Shown: piece by piece, positions 1 to 7,661 of the stretch | Numbering within the stretch: position 1 is the first letter of the stretch | How the letters are laid out: every line of letters starts with the position of its first letter | Assembly (NCBI GenBank): GCA_963520375.1 | Contig: CAUQQF010000004.1 | Location: 1-64,000 of the forward strand | Direction of reading: 5' to 3' | DNA: 64,000 bases | Source of the DNA: JABCPE02 sp963520375 | GTDB taxonomy: Bacteria; Bacteroidota; Bacteroidia; Flavobacteriales; Weeksellaceae | Notes under the pieces: model-generated | Databases searched by the model: none | What the model saw: the letters and a program-made list of their open reading frames with translations, nothing else | Told to the model about the DNA's origin: nothing | Translations under genes and position numbers: made by a program

Positions 1-641
1 ACCAAAAGCTCACCCTCTTCTGTATCATCATTCTTGGCAGCAAAAGCCTCCCACTTGGTCATTGCCGCAAAGAAATCCAAAAGCAGTTGCTTTACTACGG
101 GCAAATTATCGGTAGGGGTTGCCGCTGGTTTCTTCTTGCCTACTGTGCGTTGGGCTTGTTCAAAGGCTTTTATCTGCTCGGCAGTGAAAGGTTTGTCAAG
201 GTAGAAACTCACCTTGTTGTAGTGTGCCACTGCCATAAGTCCCTCAAAAGTAACCCGTGTTCTCTTTAGTGAAAGAGACTTTAGGCGCGGTACTTGTAGG
301 ACAATTTTTAGTGTCTCATCAGTTACGGGACAACCGTCCAGCGAGATATGGTCAATAGGTTTGTCGGCAAAGTACTTAAAGCCTTCGCCTGTAACTTGTT
401 TGTTGCCCTCTAAGAAAAGGAGTTTTAGTTTGGGTAAAGTCGCTAAGTATTGTAGGGCTTCATCAGTAATCGTGGTATTGATAAAGCCCATATTGACCAA
501 CGACTTTACTTGTACGATCTGTGCCACCATCTCGTCGGTCAGGGCGACATCTCTGTAATGATTTCCTTTGCAAAAGCGCTCCTCGGTTACTTCCTTAAGA
601 GCGGTTTCTAAGGTAATGGGGCGTTTGATTGTTGTAGTCAT
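1..641 (-). CDS. Leucine-rich-repeat-like protein, 3' end outside window
   Basis: Reading the minus strand from the ATG at 641 gives 213 codons without a stop, running off the window edge, so the C-terminus is missing. Residues about 35-150 alternate short strands with leucines at LRR-like spacing (for example KLKLLFLEGN and RLKSLSLKRT), as in bacterial leucine-rich-repeat proteins that bind other proteins. No signal peptide or membrane segment is visible, so it is probably cytoplasmic. From about residue 160 it changes to a charged, proline-containing linker and then a helical region, so a second domain probably lies beyond the edge. Codon third positions look more GC-rich than in the neighbours, a weak hint of transfer. 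Function is unknown. Confidence 0.6.
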   Translation of the reverse strand, partial: MTTTIKRPITLETALKEVTEERFCKGNHYRDVALTDEMVAQIVQVKSLVNMGFINTTITDEALQYLATLPKLKLLFLEGNKQVTGEGFKYFADKPIDHISLDGCPVTDETLKIVLQVPRLKSLSLKRTRVTFEGLMAVAHYNKVSFYLDKPFTAEQIKAFEQAQRTVGKKKPAATPTDNLPVVKQLLLDFFAAMTKWEAFAAKNDDTEEGELL

Positions 642-653
642 TTTAATAGATAA

Positions 654-678
654 GAATAAAAGCGGAAATTATTCCGCT
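654..678 (-). terminator. Terminator of the TerC gene
   Basis: A 7-bp stem (AGCGGAA/TTCCGCT) is followed on the minus strand by TTTTATT. The stop codon of the TerC gene lies in the loop. Confidence 0.6.
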
Positions 679-1451
679 TTTTTTTGTTTTTCTTGTTTTG
701 AACGAAGTTTGATGTTTAAAAACTCTACTGTTAAACTGAATGCCAAGCAAGAATAAATAATATTTTTGCTAATGTGCTGGTGGATACCTTCCGCAACGAG
801 TAATACGCCGATTACAACCAAGAAAGAAAGCGCCAGCATCTGCAAACTCGGATGAGCGTTTATAATGCTGCTTACCTTTCCAGCGAAGAGCATCATTATC
901 GTCATAGAGATAATAACAGCCGCAATCATAATCGCTACATTATCAACAAGTCCCACCGCCGTAAGGATAGAGTCCAGCGAGAACACCATATCCACTAAAA
1001 TAATCTGCACGATGACCATTGTAATCGCCGCAGAGGCTTTGGATGTATTAGATTCTTCGTGCTCGTCACCCTGCATTTTGTGGTGGATTTCCATCGTACT
1101 TTTCACGATAAGGAAAAGCCCTCCACAGAGTAGAATGATGTCTTTCCAGCTTAAAGCCAATGCATTGCCTGGGTTTTGTGGGTCATTGAACCAATCCAAT
1201 GTAAGAACAGGGTCGCTCAGCCCGATTAACCAGCTGATGGTCAATAATAATCCAATACGGAAAATCATCGCAAAAAACAGCCCGATATTTCTGGCTCTGT
1301 TTTGCTGCTGAGCAGGAAGTTTGTTGGATAAAATGGAAACGAAAATAATGTTATCCACTCCCAAAACCACTTCCAAGAAGGTCAATGTTAATAAACTAAT
1401 CCAAATCTGCGGATCCGCGAAATCTGGCATCGATAATGATAATAGTTCCAT
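669..1451 (-). CDS. TerC family integral membrane protein
   Basis: This 260-residue protein has about seven hydrophobic segments and the two acidic membrane motifs of the TerC family: LEVVLGVDN (E27, D33, N34) and DMVFSLDSI (D154, D160). A cytoplasmic charged loop lies around residues 122-138. Family members act in the inner membrane in metal (Mn, Ca) export or in metal loading of exported proteins, and were first named for tellurite resistance; the substrate here cannot be read from sequence. The start is set by a TATATTTG -7 box about 20 nt upstream. It stands alone, divergent from queD. Confidence 0.85.
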   Translation of the reverse strand: MELLSLSMPDFADPQIWISLLTLTFLEVVLGVDNIIFVSILSNKLPAQQQNRARNIGLFFAMIFRIGLLLTISWLIGLSDPVLTLDWFNDPQNPGNALALSWKDIILLCGGLFLIVKSTMEIHHKMQGDEHEESNTSKASAAITMVIVQIILVDMVFSLDSILTAVGLVDNVAIMIAAVIISMTIMMLFAGKVSSIINAHPSLQMLALSFLVVIGVLLVAEGIHQHISKNIIYSCLAFSLTVEFLNIKLRSKQEKQKKAE

Positions 1452-1472
1452 AGATAAAAGTTAAAATATGCG

Positions 1473-1480
1473 CAAATATA
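1473..1480 (-). promoter_or_regulatory. -7 promoter box for the TerC gene
   Basis: TATATTTG on the minus strand matches the Bacteroidota -7 consensus TAnnTTTG about 21 nt before the ATG. No clear -33 TTG is seen. Confidence 0.55.
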
Positions 1481-1521
1481 GAAAAATAAATTAGTTAAAA
1501 ATACATAATATGAACAGGGTT

Positions 1522-1549
1522 TTGTTTTAAATCATTATCACTATCTTTG
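1522..1549 (+). promoter_or_regulatory. Promoter of the queD operon, almost leaderless
   Basis: TTG at 1522-1524 and TATCTTTG at 1542-1549, 17 bp apart, fit the Bacteroidota promoter. The -7 box ends only 4 nt before the ATG at 1554, so transcription should begin at or next to the start codon. Confidence 0.7.
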
Positions 1550-1553
1550 CCCT

Positions 1554-2000
1554 ATGATTAGGGTAACTAAAATTTTTACTTTTGAGACGGCTCATGTCCT
1601 CTACGGATATGATGGAAAATGCAAGAATATACACGGACATTCTTACAAACTTTTTGTAACCATAAAGGGAAAACCGATAGATGATATTAATAACGAAAAG
1701 AACGGAATGGTGCTTGATTTCGGCGACCTCAAAGCCATTGTGAAAGAAGAAATCGTGGATGAATGGGACCACGGACTGATGGTGAATGCGCTCTCTCCTC
1801 ATAAGGATTTAGGGAAAGAACTGGAGCAGAAAGGGCATAAAGTCATCTACTGTGATTATCAGCCCACTTGCGAAAATATGCTCTACAAAATCGCTGATAA
1901 AATCAAAAAAAGACTGCCGAGCCAAGTGCAGCTAGTATATCTAAAACTCCACGAAACCGAAAACTCCTACGGAGAATGGTTTGCGGAGGATAATGAATAA
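1554..2000 (+). CDS. queD: 6-pyruvoyl-tetrahydropterin synthase / QueD family
   Basis: This enzyme converts 7,8-dihydroneopterin triphosphate, in bacteria usually to 6-carboxy-tetrahydropterin for queuosine synthesis. The zinc ligands of the family are present: H14 (FETAH) and H27/H29 (HGHS). C23 fits the catalytic cysteine, D72-H73 (WDHG) completes the relay, and a late substrate-binding Glu is seen in HETENSYGEW. At 148 residues it is somewhat longer than E. coli QueD. It opens a four-gene operon with 8-11 nt gaps (hypothetical, lpxH, luxE-like) that are not in the same pathway. QueD versus eukaryotic-type PTPS activity cannot be separated by sequence alone; QueD is the more likely role. 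Confidence 0.85.
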   Translation: MIRVTKIFTFETAHVLYGYDGKCKNIHGHSYKLFVTIKGKPIDDINNEKNGMVLDFGDLKAIVKEEIVDEWDHGLMVNALSPHKDLGKELEQKGHKVIYCDYQPTCENMLYKIADKIKKRLPSQVQLVYLKLHETENSYGEWFAEDNE

Positions 2001-2009
2001 TTAAACAAA

Positions 2010-2324
2010 ATGAATACAAAACAAGAAGCTGAAAAACTTTTCCCAGATTGGAAAGCCATTCCATGTGTTACGGGTAGAATAGCCGAAGAAGAGGATGTGA
2101 AAAATGAAAATGCAGTTTTTGTGATTGAAAACACTGATGTAGAATTTCATAAAGCATATGACATGGAACTACCCAAACTTGCTAAATTGCATAGTGATGA
2201 AGGTTCTGAATATGTAGTAGTGATACAGATAGAAGAATGTGTACAAGGAGTTATTGTAGGTTATAAGAATGCTGATGGAAGATTTGGGACAGGACTGTTC
2301 CACGAATTTGAGTTTTTAGAATAG
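2010..2324 (+). CDS. Hypothetical protein, 104 residues
   Basis: A small acidic soluble protein with no signal peptide or membrane segment. I recognise no family. It lies 9 nt after queD and 11 nt before lpxH, so it is surely cotranscribed. The middle (EYVVVIQIEE) and end look like beta strands of a compact alpha/beta fold. The pattern of an N-terminal helix, then acidic strand pairs and a C-terminal GLFHEFEF resembles small immunity- or Imm-like proteins, but this is only a loose impression. Confidence 0.6.
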   Translation: MNTKQEAEKLFPDWKAIPCVTGRIAEEEDVKNENAVFVIENTDVEFHKAYDMELPKLAKLHSDEGSEYVVVIQIEECVQGVIVGYKNADGRFGTGLFHEFEFLE

Positions 2325-2335
2325 AAAAACACATC

Positions 2336-3103
2336 ATGCTAAAGATAAATTTAGAAAATTATAAGAAAATTTATTTCGCATCAGACCAGCATTTCGGAGC
2401 GCCTACGCCTGCCGAGAGCAGACCTCGTGAGGAGCGTTTCGTGCAGTGGCTGGATGAGATAAAGCATGACTGTCAGGTGCTGTTCCTGATGGGAGATTTA
2501 TTTGATTTTTGGCATGAGTGGGACTATGTAGTTCCCAAGGGTTTTGTGCGTGTTTTAGGGAAAATCGCTGAACTGAAAGACAGCGGAATAGATATTTATT
2601 TTTTCGTGGGAAACCATGATTTATGGATGAAAGATTATTTCCAAAAAGAGCTGGGAATTCCTGTTTTTTTTGAGAAACAATATTTTGAAATTAATGGGAA
2701 AAAATTCCTCCTCGCTCATGGTGATGGCTTAGGCCCAGGGGATAAGGGATATAAGAGAATGAAAAAAGTTTTTACCAATCCTGTGTCTCGCTGGCTTTTC
2801 AAGTGGCTTCACCCTGATATCGCGATGAGGCTGGCGATATATCTTTCCACGAAAAACAAACTGATTTCAGGAGAGGAAGACAAGCAGTTTTTGGGCGAAG
2901 ACAAGGAATTTCTGATTCTTTACGCAAAAGAAAAACTGAAAACAGAAAAGATAGATTATTTCGTTTTTGGGCATCGCCACCTGCCGATGGTTTTGGATTT
3001 GGATAAAACAGGTTCGCTCTACATCAACCTTGGCGACTGGATTTCTTATTTCACTTATGGTGTTTTTGACGGGCAGAAATTTGATTTGCTGAAATATAAA
3101 TAA
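2336..3103 (+). CDS. lpxH: UDP-2,3-diacylglucosamine diphosphatase (LpxH type)
   Basis: A 255-residue calcineurin-like metallophosphoesterase with all metal motifs in order: SDQHFG (D17, H19), GDLFDFW (D54), GNHD (N93, H94), AHGDG (H128) and GHRH near residue 218. The family cleaves UDP-2,3-diacylglucosamine to lipid X and UMP in lipid A synthesis at the inner face of the cytoplasmic membrane. Length and the WHEW and GPGDKGYKRMK segments suit the LpxH group rather than general phosphodiesterases. It is the third gene of the queD operon. Confidence 0.85.
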   Translation: MLKINLENYKKIYFASDQHFGAPTPAESRPREERFVQWLDEIKHDCQVLFLMGDLFDFWHEWDYVVPKGFVRVLGKIAELKDSGIDIYFFVGNHDLWMKDYFQKELGIPVFFEKQYFEINGKKFLLAHGDGLGPGDKGYKRMKKVFTNPVSRWLFKWLHPDIAMRLAIYLSTKNKLISGEEDKQFLGEDKEFLILYAKEKLKTEKIDYFVFGHRHLPMVLDLDKTGSLYINLGDWISYFTYGVFDGQKFDLLKYK

Positions 3104-3111
3104 ATGGACAA

Positions 3112-4098
3112 ATGAAAGGAATTTTTGATATAAAAACGGAGCAGGATTTTAGGGAAAAATGTCTGGAAACTTTTCGCTATCAGTATGAAAATGTGGAGGT
3201 TTATAGAAAATTTGTTGATTTCTTAAATATCAATCCAGACCAAGTTACTCAGATTTCCGAGATTCCTTTTCTGCCGATAGAAATGTTTAAAAATCACACC
3301 ATTTTAGATAAAAATAAAGAAAAGGAAAACTATTTCCAATCATCAGGAACGACTAATATTCAGACGCTTTCCAAGCATTGGATAGCAGATTTCGGTTTGT
3401 ATGAAGAGAGTATTTACAAAAGTTTTGAGCAGTTCATCGGGAAGCCAGAAGACTTCGTGTTTTTAGGGCTGTTGCCGAGCTATTTAGAACGCCAAAATTC
3501 ATCGCTAATCTATATGGTAGATTTCTTGATGAAAAAATCTGGGCATCAGGAAAATGACTATTTCTTGTATAATCACAGAGAGCTTCTTGACCTTCTCAAA
3601 AAGCTGAATAATAAGAAAATCATACTCTTTGGGGTTAGTTTTGCGTTGTTGGATTTTGCAGATTTCTGTGAGGAAAACGAAGGTTTTGATTTGGCTAAAA
3701 ATCCAGACCTAATTATCATAGAAACGGGCGGAATGAAAGGCAGAAAAGAAGAAATGACCAAAGATGAGCTTTTGGAAATATTGAAAACCAGCTTCCAAAC
3801 CGAAAAAATCTACTCCGAATATTCTATGACGGAGCTTCTTTCGCAGGCGTATTCTCTGGGGAATAATGAGTATCTGTGCCCAGCATGGATGCGTATTTTG
3901 GTTCGTAATACAGAAGATCCGTTTTCCTATATGGAAGAGGGCAGGACTGGGGCTATCAATATTATAGACTTGGCGAATAAACATTCGTGTAGTTTTATTG
4001 CGACACAAGATTTAGGGAAAATCTATAATGGAAAATTTCAAGTTCTGGGAAGAATAGATCATTCGGATATCAGAGGCTGCAGCCTTTTGGTAAGTTAA
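3112..4098 (+). CDS. LuxE-like acyl-protein synthetase
   Basis: This 328-residue protein belongs to the LuxE/acyl-protein synthetase group, part of the ANL adenylating superfamily: it has the nucleotide-binding loop QSSGTTN near residues 77-83, an ETGGMKGR segment, and YSEYSMTELLSQ, which corresponds to the superfamily's conserved TE motif. LuxE activates fatty acids as acyl-AMP in bioluminescence, but there is no lux operon here. In Flavobacteriia a lone copy is common and its substrate is unknown; an acyl-activating role in lipid or polyketide modification is inferred. Last gene of the queD-lpxH operon, ending at a strong terminator. Confidence 0.75.
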   Translation: MKGIFDIKTEQDFREKCLETFRYQYENVEVYRKFVDFLNINPDQVTQISEIPFLPIEMFKNHTILDKNKEKENYFQSSGTTNIQTLSKHWIADFGLYEESIYKSFEQFIGKPEDFVFLGLLPSYLERQNSSLIYMVDFLMKKSGHQENDYFLYNHRELLDLLKKLNNKKIILFGVSFALLDFADFCEENEGFDLAKNPDLIIIETGGMKGRKEEMTKDELLEILKTSFQTEKIYSEYSMTELLSQAYSLGNNEYLCPAWMRILVRNTEDPFSYMEEGRTGAINIIDLANKHSCSFIATQDLGKIYNGKFQVLGRIDHSDIRGCSLLVS

Positions 4099-4103
4099 AA
4101 AAC

Positions 4104-4134
4104 AAAAAAACCGAGAGAATTTCTCGGTTTTTTT
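4104..4134. terminator. Bidirectional terminator
   Basis: CCGAGA/TCTCGG stem flanked by seven A and seven T, placed between convergent genes (luxE-like and the coiled-coil gene), so it can serve both strands. Confidence 0.85.
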
Positions 4135-4136
4135 AT

Positions 4137-4916
4137 TTAGAATCTGATGATTTCTTCCATTTTAGCATTTTCCTCGCTTACGAGTTCATCATCTACTAGG
4201 ATTTTTCCACTGTGTTCATCGATGATGATTTTCTTTCTCTGTGCTATTTCTACTAATTTCTGAGCAGGAATCGTGAAGTAAGAACCTTTCGGCGCGCCTC
4301 TTTCTATACCTACTACAGCAAGCCCGTTAGCAGAGTTGTTTCTGATTCTTTTATAAGAAGAAAGCAGTCTTTCATCAATTAGTGCTGCGAATTCTTCAGA
4401 TTTTTTCACTAAAAATTCTTCCTCTTTTTGAGTTTCTGTGATTAGTGAGTTTAGCTCAGATTTTTTGAAGTTTAGGTGAGATTCCAGCTCTTCTATTTTT
4501 TCTTTGTTTTGTGAAAGAACCTCATTTTTTTGTGAGATTTTAGCTTCGAATTCTCTTATTTTTTTCTCAGCCAGCTGGATTTCTAATTCCTGAAACTCCA
4601 TTTCTTTGGACAAAGCTTCAAATTCTTTATTGTTTTTTACATTATCCTGCTGAGTTTTATATTTTTCAATCAAAGTTTGAGAATGATTGATCACCTCTTT
4701 TTTAGTGTTGATTTCCTTGTTGAAATCTTCAATATCTGTTTCTAATTTAGAAATTCTTTTATTAAGACCTTCGATTTCGTTTTCCAAATCCTCCACTTCT
4801 ATCGGCAGTTCGCCTCTGGTACTGCGGATTTCATCTAACCTAGAATCAATATATTGCAGGTCATAAAGGGTTCTTAGTTTTTCTTCAACAGAGATTTCTA
4901 TATTTTTCTTAGCCAT
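4137..4916 (-). CDS. Coiled-coil protein of the C4 zinc-ribbon family, cysteines lost
   Basis: A 259-residue protein that is an almost uninterrupted coiled coil from about residue 10 to 185, followed by a small C-terminal domain. The arrangement and the C-terminal phrasing (IVDEHSGKIL-like) match the COG1579 family, whose last domain is normally a four-cysteine zinc ribbon. Here no cysteine exists in the whole protein: the usual first pair is replaced by GAPKGSYF and the second by DEHSGK, so it cannot bind zinc in that way. It follows nif3 by 3 nt, an association common in Bacteroidota. COG1579 proteins are proposed nucleic-acid or membrane scaffolds; no function is proven. Confidence 0.8.
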   Translation of the reverse strand: MAKKNIEISVEEKLRTLYDLQYIDSRLDEIRSTRGELPIEVEDLENEIEGLNKRISKLETDIEDFNKEINTKKEVINHSQTLIEKYKTQQDNVKNNKEFEALSKEMEFQELEIQLAEKKIREFEAKISQKNEVLSQNKEKIEELESHLNFKKSELNSLITETQKEEEFLVKKSEEFAALIDERLLSSYKRIRNNSANGLAVVGIERGAPKGSYFTIPAQKLVEIAQRKKIIIDEHSGKILVDDELVSEENAKMEEIIRF

Positions 4917-4919
4917 AAC

Positions 4920-6017
4920 TTATAAGAAATAATTTACAGGGTTGGTATTAATGCTTGATTTTGAAACTGCAAATGTAGTGAATTTTTCTGATAAAATTTC
5001 ATATAATTGTTGAACTACAAATTGCTCCGACTCAAAATGCCCGATATCACACAGCAAAATTCTATTTTCAGCCGTGAAAAAATCGTGATATTTCATATCT
5101 GCGGTGAGGTAGACATCGCATTGGTTTTGCAGAGCGTTTTTTATTCCGCTGGCTCCGCTGCCACCTAAAACAGCCACTTTTTTTATCTTTTTACCAGTAA
5201 AACCACTGTGGCGGATGATTTTTAAATCAAATTTTTCTTTCACAAAATTTAGGAATTCTTTTTCCTCCATTTCCTCGGGCAATTCGCCAAACATTCCCAA
5301 ACCAGAATATTGGTTTTCGTTTTCTATCGCATAGATTTGGTAGGCAACTTCCTCGTAAGGATGAGCGAATTTCATGGCGGAAATAATCTGATTTTTTTTG
5401 AATTTTTCAAAAATCACAGAAAGCTGAATTTCATTGACTTTTTCAGTTGTTCCTTTTTTGCCTAAAAACGGATTAGAACCGTCTATCGGGCGGAAAGTTC
5501 CCTCTCCACCGATGCTGAAACTGCATTCATCATAAAAACCGATGTTCCCTGCTCCAGCCTCAAATAGAGCCTTTTTGACCTGCTCGGCATAATCCACAGG
5601 AACATAAGTGATTAGCTGTAAAAGATTTTCTTTTTTGGGAATTAAAATTTTAAGCTGCTCTAAACCTAATTCTTTGCAAATTCTGTGATTCACACCGAAA
5701 TAATGATTGTCCAGTGCAGTGTGAAGGGCGATGATGGCGATTTTATTTTCTATCGCTTTCAGGACAGCTTTTTCTACATAATTTTTGCCAGTGATGGACT
5801 TTAATCCTGAAAAAATAATCGGATGAAAGGTTAAAATCACATTTGCGTTTTTTTGTACAGCTTCCTCTACGACGCTTTCCAAGGCATCGTGGCAGATTAA
5901 AACGCCTGTGATTTCCCGCTCTGGATTTCCGCAGAGAAGTCCAACATTATCAAAGTCTTCCGCCTGTTGGAAAGGAATGATTTGGTTAAGTTCTTTTATT
6001 AGGTTTTGTATTGTCAT
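4920..6017 (-). CDS. Nif3-like dinuclear metal center protein
   Basis: A 365-residue Nif3/YbgI family protein with the long insert (about residues 130-230) typical of Bacteroidota and Firmicutes members. DNVGL at 23-27 and the metal region FHPIIFSG at 64-71 are family landmarks, and the C-terminal half carries a GxxxVAVLGGSG-type segment and a late GHFESE motif holding the H and E ligands. The usual HH metal pair is Phe64-His65 here. Family members form toroidal hexamers binding two metals; the reaction is still uncertain (old annotation as GTP cyclohydrolase type 2). First gene of a two-gene operon with the coiled-coil protein. Confidence 0.85.
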   Translation of the reverse strand: MTIQNLIKELNQIIPFQQAEDFDNVGLLCGNPEREITGVLICHDALESVVEEAVQKNANVILTFHPIIFSGLKSITGKNYVEKAVLKAIENKIAIIALHTALDNHYFGVNHRICKELGLEQLKILIPKKENLLQLITYVPVDYAEQVKKALFEAGAGNIGFYDECSFSIGGEGTFRPIDGSNPFLGKKGTTEKVNEIQLSVIFEKFKKNQIISAMKFAHPYEEVAYQIYAIENENQYSGLGMFGELPEEMEEKEFLNFVKEKFDLKIIRHSGFTGKKIKKVAVLGGSGASGIKNALQNQCDVYLTADMKYHDFFTAENRILLCDIGHFESEQFVVQQLYEILSEKFTTFAVSKSSINTNPVNYFL

Positions 6018-6043
6018 TTTGATGAGATTATCAAGAATTTTGA

Positions 6044-6051
6044 CAAAAATA
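6044..6051 (-). promoter_or_regulatory. -7 box for nif3
   Basis: TATTTTTG on the minus strand, 26 nt before the nif3 ATG, directly downstream of the terminator of the preceding isomerase gene. Confidence 0.5.
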
Positions 6052-6056
6052 AAAAA

Positions 6057-6080
6057 AGAACTCCTAATTTAGGAGCTCTT
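6057..6080 (-). terminator. Terminator of the cyclophilin-FKBP gene
   Basis: Inverted repeat (arms around CTCCTAA/TTAGGAG) followed on the minus strand by a run of seven T. Confidence 0.75.
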
Positions 6081-6087
6081 TATCAAT

Positions 6088-7140
6088 CTATTTTACTTTT
6101 ACTAATTCTACATCAAAAATCAGCCAAGCATTAGGTGGAATCACACCGCCAGCGCCTCTTTCTCCGTAGCCCAGCTCAGAAGGGATAAGAAGAGTAGCCG
6201 CATCGCCTTCTTTTAGAAGCATAATTCCTTCGTCCCAGCCTTTAATCACTTGACCAACGCCAATAGGAATTTCTATCGGTTCTCCTCTTCTGAAAGAGTT
6301 GTCAAACTCCTGTCCATTTACCAGTCTTCCTGCGTAGTGAACAGAAACTACATCTCCTTTCTGAGGCTGTTTTCCGTTTCCTTGTTTTGTTATTTTATAG
6401 AACAAACCAGATGGCGTCTGCTGCATTCCTTCTTTTAGAGAAGCGAATTTTTTCTCCTGTTCTTGTTTGTTTTTTTCTTGAATTTTATTTTTACCTTCAT
6501 TGAAGATTTTAGCCGCATCATAAGATTTGTAGCTGTCACCTTTAGTGAAGATTTCTACTTTTTTGATAACCACATCTTCTCTTGGCTTGTCTTGTGGCCC
6601 TTTTTCTACCGTTGCAATAGCATCGATAGTTTCTAATCCGCTGATTACTTTCCCGAAAATAGTGTGTCTTCCATCCAACCAAGGCGTAGCCACTTCTGTG
6701 ATGAAGAACTGAGAACCATTGGTATTAGGCCCAGAGTTTGCCATAGAAAGGAAACCTTTTCCTTCGTGTCTCAAATCATTTTTTTCATCATCAAATTTGT
6801 ACCCTGGGTCGCCCATTCCCGTTCCTGTAGGGTCACCACCTTGGATCATAAAGTCTTTAATCACTCTGTGGAAGATGATTCCATCGTAGTAAGGCTGTCC
6901 TTTTCCTTTCGCCTTGTTTTCTATAGTTCCTTGTGCTAGTCCTACGAAGTTAGCCACCGTAACGGGAGCTTCCTTGTCAAAGAACTGGATAATCATGTCT
7001 CCTTTTGAGGTTTCCATTTTTGCATAAACTCCATCAGGAAGTTGTTCGTAAAATGCTTTGTCTATATTCATTTTTTTATAAATAGGTTTACAGTTTGTTA
7101 AAATTAAAGCAGAAATCAATAAGAATAAGATTCTTTTCAT
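6088..7140 (-). CDS. Cyclophilin-FKBP fusion lipoprotein (peptidyl-prolyl isomerase)
   Basis: This 350-residue lipoprotein (signal peptide ending LILTNC, Cys17) joins two unrelated proline isomerases. Residues about 35-195 are a cyclophilin (FHRVIKDFMIQGGDP, NGSQFFITE, LDGRHTIFGKV) and residues about 240-350 an FKBP domain (VSVHYAGRL, VIKGWDEGI, IPSELGYGERG). A charged helical linker of about 40 residues lies between. Such dual-family immunophilins are known from flavobacteria and some spirochaetes. It should sit on the periplasmic side and assist folding of exported proteins. It follows gldI by 11 nt, pointing to a role in outer-membrane and type IX secretion biogenesis. Confidence 0.9.
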   Translation of the reverse strand: MKRILFLLISALILTNCKPIYKKMNIDKAFYEQLPDGVYAKMETSKGDMIIQFFDKEAPVTVANFVGLAQGTIENKAKGKGQPYYDGIIFHRVIKDFMIQGGDPTGTGMGDPGYKFDDEKNDLRHEGKGFLSMANSGPNTNGSQFFITEVATPWLDGRHTIFGKVISGLETIDAIATVEKGPQDKPREDVVIKKVEIFTKGDSYKSYDAAKIFNEGKNKIQEKNKQEQEKKFASLKEGMQQTPSGLFYKITKQGNGKQPQKGDVVSVHYAGRLVNGQEFDNSFRRGEPIEIPIGVGQVIKGWDEGIMLLKEGDAATLLIPSELGYGERGAGGVIPPNAWLIFDVELVKVK

Positions 7141-7151
7141 AATGTTAAAAA

Positions 7152-7661
7152 TTATTTTGTAAGTTTTAGTTTAATAATTAGAGGCATGTCGTAAGGGATT
7201 TGGTCGCCATCTCCATAAGTGCCGTACGCCAGAACGGAAGGGACGAGAAGGGTAGTTTCTTCATCAGGATTTAGATACCGAACGGCATCCTCTATGGCGT
7301 CGAGTTCCTCAAATTTTCCCAGAGGAGCATCTTTATAAATTTTAGGTTTTTCGTAGAATTTTTGTAAATCAAAATCGTACAACTCATATTGGAATGAAAC
7401 CAGCTCTCCATCCTGCTTTTTCTTTCTTTGTTCTAGGTTTTCTATATTACTCCAGTAGTTGAGCTGAGTAGGATAGAATTTCTCTTTCTGCTTGGAAATC
7501 CATTCTTGGATTTGTTCTCTTTCCATGGTGTTCAGCTGTTTTGCTCTGTTTTTGGAAACGCCCATTTCTTCATTGGACATTCCTCCCACAGGCGTGTAGA
7601 CCTGTGTGCTTTGGGAGCAGGAAACGAATAAAAAACCGATGATAAAAACTATATTTTTCAT
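7152..7661 (-). CDS. gldI: GldI-like FKBP-type lipoprotein
   Basis: A 169-residue lipoprotein (FLFVSC lipobox, Cys15) with a C-terminal FKBP-like domain (LVPSVLAYGTYGDGDQIPYDMPLI). GldI is needed for gliding and type IX secretion in Flavobacterium and is thought to fold periplasmic Gld proteins. The middle segment (YWSNIENLEQRKKKQDGELVSF) fits GldI better than a general FKBP, and the region between the two halves is divergent, so isomerase activity may be reduced. It overlaps the upstream gene by 4 nt (ATGA) and precedes the cyclophilin-FKBP gene, forming a three-gene operon. The large type IX cargo gene lies divergently next to it. Confidence 0.75.
   Translation of the reverse strand: MKNIVFIIGFLFVSCSQSTQVYTPVGGMSNEEMGVSKNRAKQLNTMEREQIQEWISKQKEKFYPTQLNYWSNIENLEQRKKKQDGELVSFQYELYDFDLQKFYEKPKIYKDAPLGKFEELDAIEDAVRYLNPDEETTLLVPSVLAYGTYGDGDQIPYDMPLIIKLKLTK

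Noticed and set aside
669..1451. TerC gene as part of the TerY-type system at 48.8-52.6 kb
   Set aside because: It lies 47 kb away, is outside the mobile element and is a common stand-alone family; only the names are shared.
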